Positions 38,201 through 50,200 of a stretch of DNA of 64,000 bases are shown piece after piece. The position numbers were made by a program, and so were the translations under genes. The notes below the pieces were generated by a model, which saw nothing but the letters and a program-made list of their open reading frames with translations, had not been told where the DNA came from and did not search any database. Each line of letters begins with the position of its first letter. Position 1 is the stretch's first letter. The stretch comes from Echinometra lucunter (lineage: Eukaryota; Echinodermata; Echinoidea; Camarodonta; Echinometridae), in assembly GCA_029962745.1 (NCBI GenBank), contig CM057152.1, positions 26,348,507 to 26,412,506 of the forward strand, given 5' to 3'.

Positions 38201-41200
38201 GCAAACAGATCAATTTTGGGCAAACCAAAATGATGCACAATTTGAAGGAATTTATCTCTATTTAGCATCCATTCTGTTCTGTCATTAAAGGATCTTGACA
38301 TTTTATCAGCTTGGGTATTGAGTTTTCCAGGGAGGTAGGCTGCTGTGACCCAGATATCCCTTTCTCTGCACCACATCCACAATTCTCTTGCGGCCTTATT
38401 ACACTCATTTGATTTAGTGCCACCCATGGAATTGATATAGGACACTGCTGTGACATTGTCTACACGCACCAATATATGTGTATCGCATAACTCTGAGCAC
38501 AGAGATTTGAGTCCCAGCAGAGCTGCCCTAGTCTCAAGATAGTTTATTCTATTATTCTGGGCATATAAAAGTTTGATGCTGTTCCATCTGCCACCAGTAT
38601 TAGATTTTAGATCTGTAGCCCCCCAACCGATACCACTGGCATCGGTACGAATTTCATGTTGTGGTGTGGACCGTCTCAAAGGTGAGAAGGTTAATTGCAC
38701 ATTGTCTATCCACCACCACAATTCTTTCTTGGCTTCTGGTGACAAAGTCATCTTCCTATCAAAATGACCCCTATTCATTTTTAATGAGACAATCTTGTCA
38801 TTCTCTAGTGCCCTGTAAAATAGTGGACCATATCTCGTGGCAGGTAGAGCAGCAACGATTTTCCCAATAACTTTGGCTACGTGTCTTATGGAAGGATTGG
38901 GAGTATGTAGCAATTCAAAGCACAAGGTAATAATGTCTTGGGCCTTTTCCTCTGGCAAGGTCATTATCATTTTCTCTGTGTTGAGAACAAAGCCTAAGAA
39001 AGTGATTTCTGTCACCGGAGTGAATACAGACTTTTCTGGATTAATTAAGAAACCAAGTTTTGAGAAACTTTCAACAACAGCCTCTAGGGCTTTCTCATTA
39101 TCCTGCTTTGAGTCAGCAATAATGAGAAGATCATCTAGGTAGCTCACAACCACATGTCCTTGTTTCCTCAAATCAGCCAACAATGGTTTGAGTAATTTTG
39201 TGAACAATCTAGGGGCTGAACATAGCCCGTTTGGCAAAGCTTTGAATCGCCAAAATTGGCCTTGCCAGAGGAATTTTAGGTACTTCCTATGATCTTTATG
39301 AATAGGGACTGAATAATAGGCGTCTTGGAGGTCGACTGAAGAAAGAAAAGAATTTTGCGTGATAAGTTGCACCGCAGTATAAATATTTTCCATCTTAAAA
39401 TGCTGGTAAGGTAGATACTTGTTAAGATCTGATAGATCTAGAATAAGACGAAGACCACCATTCTTTTTTGGCCTAGAGAAGATATTTGATACATATTCCC
39501 CTTTCTCGCTTTGACAGGGTTCAATAACATCTTTCTCCTGAAGCTTTTGTATCTCATTTGACAAAGCTTTTTCTTCCTCTCCACTACACTTGAAAGTGAA
39601 AGGGGGATAACTTCGTGAAGGCGGTGGTTTCGCAAATTCAATTTTATATCCTTGCGCAGCATTTAGAATGGAAGGATCTGAGGTGATTTCACGCCAATTT
39701 TCATGAAATTTTTTCCAGTCGGCCTCCAACAGTGGGCCTAAAGGTAGATCTAAGGTAAGCAAATGTGTAATTTCTCACCTCGTCAGGAATTACTTGGTTC
39801 TGTGACCTTGTTTGTGGTGTGCACGTGGCACTTGGGCAGGCAGTTTCTGCTTCCTCTGAGGGTTGTCGTGAGGTGGGGACTGTCGGTCCTTCCACCTGGG
39901 TCGTTGGTCTAAAAAATGCAGATCTTCACTATCTGGTGGTGGACGAGTTGCAGTGGCTGGTGCTGCACTTCTTTTCCATCCAGCCTTAGCATACTGTGAG
40001 TGTGCACCCCGTCCTGAACCCCGACTATAGGGGTGATAGTTATGCTGATGGGATGATTGGGGTTTGCGATTGGGGCCTTTAATCACCCCTGCAGTAACCT
40101 TCTGTTCCTCGTTGAGCTCTCTAACTTGTTTGCTCAAGTTTCCAAACAGCAAGTCAGTGACTGGTGTGGTAGGCTTACAAAGGTGCCTAAAGCGAGGGTT
40201 CATGGCAGGTTTTATCAACTCCTTCCTCATGCAGTTTATCTCAAAGTTGGCATTGCACAAAAGTGCTAACGCATCTTGCTGGCTTTCAGTAATGTCAGTA
40301 GATGAAAGCGTGTGTACAAAGGCATTTAGCCCTCGTGTCAGTGATTTCTGAATTTTTTGAAGTCTCAAGTCATTAGACTTTGAGTAAGTTGGAAGGTTAT
40401 CCCAGATAGCTGGGTTTACTTTGGGTGCATCCAGTAATCTGCAGTTGTTGGGAGTAGGGTACCTGGTAGCTGTGTCAATAAGGAATTTTTTGCTCTAGCT
40501 GGTGGCTAAGCAGGTATGTAGTTGACTCCGCTATCCCATCATCGACTGGTTCCCCAATGTCAGTAGAAAGGGCAAATTTTGCCGCTATAGGCGGGACAAA
40601 AGTTTCATCCGCCAGGCCTGCTCCTCTATCATGATCGACATCAATCTGACCAGACTCTAATTCATCTGGACTTAAGTCCGGTGAGTCATATAAAATTGGG
40701 AGGTCTGGTTGAGCACCGATCCCAGTGGGACCCATAGGTGCAACGTCAACACGTGGTTGGGATGAGCTTGACTTTGAAGCTGATTCTCGCCCGTGGCGAT
40801 TAGCCCTGATGTTAGGCCTGACTCCAACGTGGGAATCGTCCACCGGTGGTGGTAGAGCTTGTAGGACTTTAGACATCATGTCCTCAAGTTTATTCATCCT
40901 CGTAAGGACCTCGGGAGAGTCTGTGGTATTTGCCGATTGCTGCTTTGCTTTGTTGACGGACCCATTCGAGCGGGCCTGCTTCGGCTTGGTAGACTTCCCG
41001 CTCCGCTCCCCCGCAGGGGTAGCAGGCTGCGACGCTGTCTGTCCCCCGCCCGTGGCGGCCTGGGAAGCGGTCAAAGTACCACTCGTGGTGGTTTTGTCAT
41101 TAGCAGATTTAAGCGAAGATTTTTCCATGATGAAAAGGCCTTCTGTCCACAAAGTGTGTTTGACAGAGGCTACTTCGAATTTAGTTGAATAAACAAAGAA

Positions 41201-44200
41201 GAAATCGTTGAAAACGATGAAGATTCCGCCGATATAGGAGGAAATATTCCGAGAAAAAATGGGGCTCAGCAAGCCGCCATTTGCATGCAGTAACGAATTG
41301 ACGCATGCGCAGTAACGGGCTCTCATACACGTAATCTCATACGATATTACGTAGTAAAATAAAATGATTTGTAGTAAGGACATGCTAAACATCAATCTAA
41401 CAGTAATAGTTTAAAAATTTATAGGTCCCTGCCCTAGCACTACCATGTGACATATCTTTACTAATTCAGTTTCAAGTTGCAAAGACAGAGTATAATGATG
41501 TTTGATTGACATTACAAATGCAATATGATTGGAAACAGCAGGATCATTTTCCTAAGTGTTGGTTTTGCTGATATGCCAAAATAAAGAGTATTAAAGATAA
41601 GGGAAGATTGAGAAATCTTGATCTGAAATCTTCATTCCTTAGAATTCCATATTACCATCCTTTTCAAGCATGTGCAGTGTTCATTCTATTTTACACATGG
41701 ATTCTGTGGTATTGATCCATTCAAACTGCACATAATGCAAAGTACGTACAAACATACCAAACTCATCCAGTGATACAATTAAAATGTAAAATCTATAAAA
41801 AGCATGTTTATATTTTACATGCGACGTTTCCAGCTGACTTGGATGCAGGAACATCTGTAGCTCTGGTCTTGGTGCCCTCAGTGTTGTCTTGTTCAGGAGT
41901 GGTTTGGGCATTCTTCTTGGGAAGTATGGTCCAGATGATACAACTGGAATACAAAAATAAGAACAAAAAATGGACGGACACTAGGTAGTCTACCTCAGTT
42001 ATTTTATTAGGGAGTTTTCGCAACCTAGATGTGACCACTAGGTGAGCGTGCCATGCGCGCATGCTAAAATTTGAAAGAACAAAAATCTTTGAATGCTCAA
42101 ATAATCAAATCCAAGGAAGTCCCTGTCCTACGGTTAGTATGCAAGGATTTTGTTCTTCGGCTTTGAGCATGCGCATAGGACACACTCGACCAGCGGTCAC
42201 ATACTTGGTTGTGAAAACTCCCTATTGTCTCACCGGGATCACTAAGCAAGTGATTTTCTTAAGACAGATCTCTATGATAGTATCTGTCAACAAACATTTC
42301 ACTCCTCTAATGTATACATCATTGGAGAGGAAGCCACACAGGCAGTGTCTGTCAAGTTTGATTGACAAAACCAACAATTTCATAGCTGTAAAAATTGTTC
42401 AGGTGGGACCACATTCTTCATTGTCACATTTACCTTACAGACATGAACATGTATGGTTTATATGGTTTATCATTATCACTATTGTTCAAGTGGAATTGGC
42501 CTTTAACTCACCTGATATGTTGGATTGCTGTTGGAATTGCCGATGAGCATGATGCATCATGGGTACAACTCTCTGAATGAAGTCATGTGGGTAGAGAGTG
42601 ACCATGCTTTGAAGTACACCTGAAATTAAACAACATTTCTATCATGAGATAACTTGCTTATAACTACTTGGTATGTTGGTGGTGAAGACATCAAATAATG
42701 ATACAAACTCTTCCGACCAAACAGTTGGCAGGGTCAAATGGACAGATTTACAATAAAAGATGTAAATCAGTGAAAGACAAAATACTACTGCACACTTTAC
42801 AAGACGAAATCTTGTACATACATACCAACACACTCTGTCCTGACGTTATCTGGAGTGTAGGAGTTGAGTAATGTAAGTAGCTTGTGTGCAAAGTCCATCC
42901 TCTCAGGAAAGTGAAGTAGAGACTGCTTCACATCTGGAACAGAGACATGATGCAGAGAGATATTAATCCTCAGGCTTTACTTTTCAAGTGGTTGATTTAA
43001 CGCATATCATATCATATATTAAGAAAAACCAACCTTACTAGCACAATGGTCGAAAGGAACCAGAAAAAATCAGGTGTAGTACTGCTCCTAGGGAAAAGCT
43101 TTTGAGAAAAAACAACTGATATTTTAGTGTAGAGCAAAAACATCACACTCCAATTATGTCTTATTTCATAATTTGAGATTCCCATGTGTATAATGATTAT
43201 AACTAATAATTCATACCATTTTTTTTCTAAATATCCCTGCTTCATTCAAACTTTCACCAACCTGCTTCTCTGATTTTTCAGTTTTTATGGTTGAATTGTC
43301 CTTTAACACCAAATTTTTAGACACATTATTTTCTTTAAAAGACATGAGTATGAGCTTGCATATATTTATAAAATATGTTTTCATGTTTTTCTTCTCTCTT
43401 CTGAGTCATTACGTGTTCCTGTTCCAATCCATTTGGTCTCTCTCCAATAGGATGTGGTATCTTTTTTTCCTCTCCCCTCTCACCAATTCATTGTCTACTC
43501 TGTAATTATTGCTTTCTTTTTTCTTTTTTCAGGAATACTGTACATAACTAGATGAATCCTCGACCACGTGCGGTCGAAATTTATGCCTCCACGATTGCCA
43601 GATCGGAAATATATGGCACATTTATGTTGATTTTTTTATTTTCATGTATAAAATGACATCTTTTACCTTGTGACCCCCAAATCTAATGAGACAATTATGA
43701 GACTTCCATATGCATATATGAACCAAGTTTGGAGATGAACCGTCACAGAGTTGTTAAGTTATCGCAAGAACAAGCAATTTTCATATATATAATGACCTCT
43801 GTGACCTTTGACCTTAACCTTGAGACCCAAAGAACTAATAACATCACTGTCCCTCCAATATGCATACATGAATCAAGTTTGAAGTTGATCCATCAATTGG
43901 TTGTTGAGTTATCGCGAGAACGGACCATTCCTATGTACATAATGACCTCTATGACCTTTGACCTTTGACCTTGAGACCCCAAAATCTAATCAGATCATTG
44001 TCCCTCCCATATGCATACATGCGCTAAGTTTGAGGTTGATCAGTCAAATGGTTGTTGAGTTATGGTGAAAACGAACCATTTCTATGTACATAATGACCTA
44101 TATAACCTTTGACCTTTGACCTTGTGACCCCAAAATCTAATCAGATCATTGTCCATTCCATGTGCATACATGAGCCAAGTTTGAAGCCAATCTGTCAAAT

Positions 44201-47200
44201 GGTTCTTAAGTTATCGTGAGAACGAGCCATTTTTATGTGTATTATTACCTCTATGACCTTGACCTTTGACCTTGAGACTCCAGAATCTAATCAGATCATT
44301 GTCCCTCCCATATGCATACACAAGCCAAGTTTGAAGTTGATTCGTCAAACGGTTCTTAAGTTATCACGAGAACGAAAACGGGACGGACGGACGGACGGAC
44401 GGACAACCCGAAAACATAATGCCTCTGGCAACCACCTACGGTGGGCGGAGGCATAAAAACTTATCAAATTGCTCTTAAGATTACTGAATAAGAATGAGAT
44501 TCATCAAACCTTATTTACAGAATCTTCTAAACAGACATTCTACCTTTCAAGTCTTGTTGCTGAATGGCGACTCGTAAGACTGCATTTGTTGTTGAGAGTA
44601 GTTCTACTAGCTCACATGCTACATGACAAGCTGTAGCCTCATGATACATCATGTGAAGAGTGAAGAAAGCCTGATCATCAACAAAGACAAGTCAATATAC
44701 AGGTATGGATTTAATAGTTACACCAGTCTTTTTAAACAGTGATAAATAATCTTAACCCCTGCAATGCCACAAGCAGCAAATCCTGCCTATAAGTTTGGGC
44801 ATTCAAAATGTATTTGGACTAGTAATTAAAATATTTTAAAAGTACAAGGTATTGTTACTGTTAAATTCATATCTACATGTATGGAATACATCTGATGACC
44901 AATTTAACCAGTTGACTACTGCATTCTTTCATTCCCATACACAGTACATGGGGCCATCTGGTTCCCGTAGCCAATGGGTTAACAATGAAGTCAAAGTTTA
45001 GGATTCTGGCATTCATTTATGATAATTATTCAAAAACTGGGGACATAAAAAGGAACAACAGTAGGGTGAGAGGATGATTCTTTGTACTGTTATCTATTCT
45101 TTAATCTTAATTTCTCCTATATAGAATATTATCATTGCTTAAGAATGAGTAGAAAGACATTATCACTGCATAACAGAGATGTCAACCTTTTATCAAAGTC
45201 TGCAGTATTTTTATATTTGAAAAGAAGTATTATGAGTGGAAAAAACAGTACATCCAACTTTAAAGCCATAGAACTGTACTGTAACTGAAGTTCAGGCAAA
45301 AGTAGTATTTTGGTTGAAATCTCCAGTATATTCCCTAAAAAACAGTACAAACGAGAAATATCACTAAAGGTGATTAATGCCCCCACCCCAATGCGTGTGC
45401 TAAATTTCATGAGCATTGCTCGAAAAATGAGGAAGTAGTTTGATCCGCAAGATTCCTCATTGATTTCCTGCCATGATATGCCGTTGCCATGCCGTTACCA
45501 TGCCGTTACCATGGCAATGCAGTTTCCTACACATTCAAAATATATGTCTTGCACATCCTCATCTAAAGACCAATGTGTGTGCCAAATTCCATGAGCTTTG
45601 CTTGAAAATGAGGAAGTACTTCAATCCATAAGATTCCCAACTAATTCATTGCTATAATATGGTGTTACCATGGCAAAAGAGTTTCTGTTACATTCAAAAT
45701 AAATGTCTTGCACATCTTCATCCCATGACCAATGTGTGTGCTAAATTTCATGAGCATTGCTCGAAAAATGAGAAAGTAGTTTAATCTACAAGATTACAAC
45801 GGACCAACCAACTGCCCGACCACCCAACCGTACACTGATAAATTTGTTTATAAAGTCAAAGTCAAAGGTTTAAAAAAAAATTTTTGAAGTCAAACTGCAA
45901 AAAAGGAACAGTTGGCATCATTGGCATAGCCTGTGTCCATTTCATCCAGAAGGTAATTATACAATTAAGATGTAATATTGATTCATAACTTCATCACATA
46001 AGTTTGTTTAGAAATGTAATGATGAAAGGAAAATAAAGGCAACAGAGAATTCCACAAAGCAACCTTTTTCTTTGAGAAGAAGAGGGCATGTGAAATAAAG
46101 TACTTACATCAGCCAGTCTGCTAAGACCCTGTTTGCTAAGCACTACAGACCGATCTTCATCATTCTCTATTAATAACCTGAAGGCACTGTATACAAACCA
46201 AACAAATAAAAAGTAATCAAATAATAATGACACTATGACCTAGCTCCAATACAAAGGAAAAAAAAAAAAAAACTACTGCCACAGCTGGAATACACATTTG
46301 AGGAAAAAAAAATTCTGCAATCTGATATGTTTCTCATAAGACTAAGCACAGGTCATTTTTGAGGGAAAAAATCCTAATCGCATTGTCCAAGTTTATGTAC
46401 TGTGTTCAGGATATTCTCCTATTATACCTCAATATATTCAATGTGAGAGGTCATCATCCATCCAACCCTTGGGGGGACCATTCATTTCAATGTTATGGTG
46501 TGGGGAAACTTTCATTTGAATCATCAAAAATAATGATAGGTTCATACCTAATGAGAGTAGTCCAACATGAGCTTCTTTCTAGACACTCCAGGTAGCAGAG
46601 AAGAGTTATCTTCTTGAATTCACTGATGTGTTCTTCTTCCTCATCAATGTCACTTCGTCTAGTCACAAACAGTTTCATCATTCTGAACAGCTCCTCTACA
46701 ACCTGGAAAAGTAATAATGGTGAAAGACCTTTCATTTCTGACTTCAAACTTAAAAGGGGGCAGATCACTAAAAAACTATTTTTGACTGTATATTAGGGGT
46801 TTCATGCCACAACACACTACACTATTTATCTACTTGACCTTTGACCTAACAACCCAAAAGTCTGATCACTTTGTCGCTTCCTCTTTGCCTCTTGTCAAAT
46901 ATACAAATAACTGAAATATAGTGCTGCAAACAAAACAAACACATCTTTATTTCATGCATACAACCTTTATGACTGTTTACCTTTGACATGCCTACCCAAA
47001 AATCTAATCAGATCATCTTCCTATGTTCATGCATACTAGGACTAAGTTTGAACTTCATATCTCAAATTGTTCTCGAGATAATGCCTAAACAAGGCTAACA
47101 AATAAAATTTCAGAATTGACCTCTGTGACTATGACCTTTCTTCCCCAAAATCTGATCACATGGTCTACCTATGGTGATGCATATTGGCACCAAGTTTGAA

Positions 47201-50200
47201 CGCCATACCTCAAACGGTTCTTGAGATATCACATTAATATGGCTAACAACTGAAATTGTGGATATGACCTCTGTGTCCTTTGACCAATCCCAAAATCTAA
47301 TCAGATCGTCTTCATGTGGTGATACATATTAGCACCACAAATTTGAAGTACATACCTGGGAGGAGGCATAAAAAATTGTAGGACACTACATGCTGTCACA
47401 AAATAACATTTTAAGAAAGCGTGTACATGTACATACCATGGGGTACTGGTTGGCATGTGGAGTGAGATATTTGAAAGCCCACTGCATGTTCTGATGCGTT
47501 GAAAGCATCCTGGCAAACTGTGGACTCTGATGGCAGCATAACCGAAGAAGACCATAGTATGCTGGAAGCATAATGCGGTTGAATACTACCACCTCTTGAT
47601 CATCATGATCCGCACTAGAAAAGAAAACATACAATAATACCCTTATTTCTAATCCATCAGTGTGTTTTACATACAAAAGGATACAGCTGATTTCAAGTCA
47701 TGCAACTACATTGTGAAACACACTACCCAGGAACTACTACTGTGCAACAAGGACAACCAAGTGCTGTGAATGTTGTGCAGGGAGCTGTCAGCGTGCAGGA
47801 GTCATAGTGTAGGGCAGAGTATAACCATTCTATTGCGTTCCTTTCAGACATTCACACTAAAATAAAATTCTCTGGAAATCTTGAATGGAATATCAGACCA
47901 TCTCACACACATATCTTTTTATGCAAGGTGGAAAATGTAAGACTATACTTAATCAGTTTCAGCCAATTCTCTTTTTGCTACCAAAATTGTACATCAGTAC
48001 ATGGGCTTTAATACATGATAATGACACTATATATGGTTAGGTTCTGGAATCACACAATCGTATTGTATTTATTCAATTTTCCTGAAAACCAAATATTGTG
48101 AATTGTACACAAAAGCAGGTTCATGAGTTCACACAAAAGTTTAAAGTCAAAGTTGAAGTCATAAGTGGAATATCTGGCATTTTAAGAGCACTTTAAGGAC
48201 AATCTTGTTTATGTGACATCCATACTATTATATTCTTCCAAATGGACTAAGAATGAGAATATATGTTTACCCTTTACCACACCTCAGTCTTCTCTTTAAC
48301 AACAATGATGAGATAAAACAAGCTTGCCATACTAAATATACTGTCTCCAGCATTTCTCATTTGAATGTTAAACATATATTTATGTAGGATAGTGTTAAAG
48401 CATTTTACATAATCCTTAAGTTCTTTTCTACCACGTAAAAAGCAGAAATGTATTTCTTTATCTGTTATTCCACAGTGAATAACCAGAAGGCCCCTTTTCT
48501 GTCTTAAATCATTACTTTTCAGAGTTCTAAATCATTTTGTCCCCACCATTTAAATTTTCATACCTCCTTGTGGCACTTTCCTCATTTTTATATAGTTTCT
48601 ATTAATGAAAATCTCAATATCACAAACATGTTGTCCCTTTCCATGTACTTACAGAATGTAGTTGTATGGGATGTGCTTCATGACGACTGGGTTGGTGATG
48701 ATGAGTTCCACATTCTCTGGGTAGTCTACACAGGCATTGTACCAAAACTGTAACAGAGCCTTTGGAGATAACAACAGAAGTAGATGTGTCTCTTACTATA
48801 CTCCGTAAATTAAAGACTAAGTCAACAGCAAGATTGAGTTTATTTAAATAAAAAGAATGAAAAATTCCAAACAAAACAGCGAAAATTTGATGAAAATTGG
48901 ATGCAAAATAAGGAAGTTATGAATTTTTAAAATTTGTGCTATTTTTCACAAAACAGTTCTCGAACAGTTGATATGAATATTCAGTGAGTGAGTTGAGGAT
49001 GTCATATACTCACAATTTTCCACAAATTATATATGTATACAGAAATGACAAAAATTTCATATCTTAGCTATAAAAATTTTTTTTTTGGTCCTAAATACTC
49101 CTTACATACTTACAAAATGGTATTTAGTCTACTATGTGTAGATATGATGGATGACTTTACAGTTTTAGGGGGGGGGGGGAAATTTCTGAAAAGTGAGTGT
49201 ATGACATCATCAACTCATTCGTTGAATATTCATACGTGCCATGTTGACTGTTCAAGAACTGTTTTTGCGAAAAAATTCTGAAACTTTGAAAATTCATAAC
49301 TTCCTTATTTTGCATCTGATTTTCATCAAAATTTCACTTTTTTTTTTTTTTTTTTTTTTTTGGGGGGGGGGGGGGGATTTTTTCATCCTTTTTATTGAAA
49401 TGAACTTCATCTTGTTGTGGACTTGGCCTTTAAAGCTCCTTCTAACAGAGAAGGGGGGGGGTCTTCTAGGTTGTAAACTGACTGACTCAAATATGACAGA
49501 GAAGTAAAGAATTGCATACAGAACATGAATCTCTCTTCATTGAAAAGCCATATTGTTCAATTTGTTAATATAATTCATGCCATTACATGGATATTATATA
49601 CATGTCTACTGATAAACATGCAAATGCATGCTTTAAGCCCATTGCAATGTCTTCATATTGCAGGTCCACTCATTGTGCTGATTTTGTGTTGTCATGATCA
49701 AATTATGTTTACCAGTGCTTAATTCACTATTAATTGGAGAAGAGAATGGTAAAACCTGGCTGTCTTCTTTACCTGTTTGTTGTGATTGCATGAGATGGGA
49801 GGTTCAGATAGCTTAGGCTGATACAGATTCCATAGATCCATGAAATGGGCTGAGAACTGAAATCAACAAAACAAGAGAAGGGTAATTCCACAGGAGAATG
49901 GACATGACCTTAAAATTTCATTTTCTAGAAACAAGAAAATTAGTAATCTTCCATTGTTTCAGAGAAACTCTAGTTCATGGGAAAGAAAAAAAAATATTGA
50001 AAATGGTCAAGAAATTGTAAGCAGTAAACTGTTTGCTCCAAGTTTCAAGAAATAGGATGCTTATGAAAACAGAGAAACTGTATTTCTGACTGGTTAATAT
50101 AATTAGAAGGGCACTGAGTAGTCAGTATTATTCAACTCATTTGATAAAAAAGGCATTGCTCACTTTATAGTTATTCATGCGGTGGCATCAGTGTCTTGTA

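Larger units (their letters stand above)
36501..41361 (-). mobile_element. DIRS-type tyrosine-recombinase retrotransposon
   Basis: A ~4.86-kb element on the minus strand in the intron between USP34 exons 22 and 23. Order: gag-like, RT/RNase H/methyltransferase-like, tyrosine recombinase, internal complementary region. A 43-bp perfect inverted repeat lies at 36566-36608 and 41296-41338. The internal region 36689-36802 is complementary to both outer ends and meets at a shared TA. No target duplication is evident, as expected for DIRS. The only obvious lesion is a one-base shift in gag. Confidence 0.95.
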
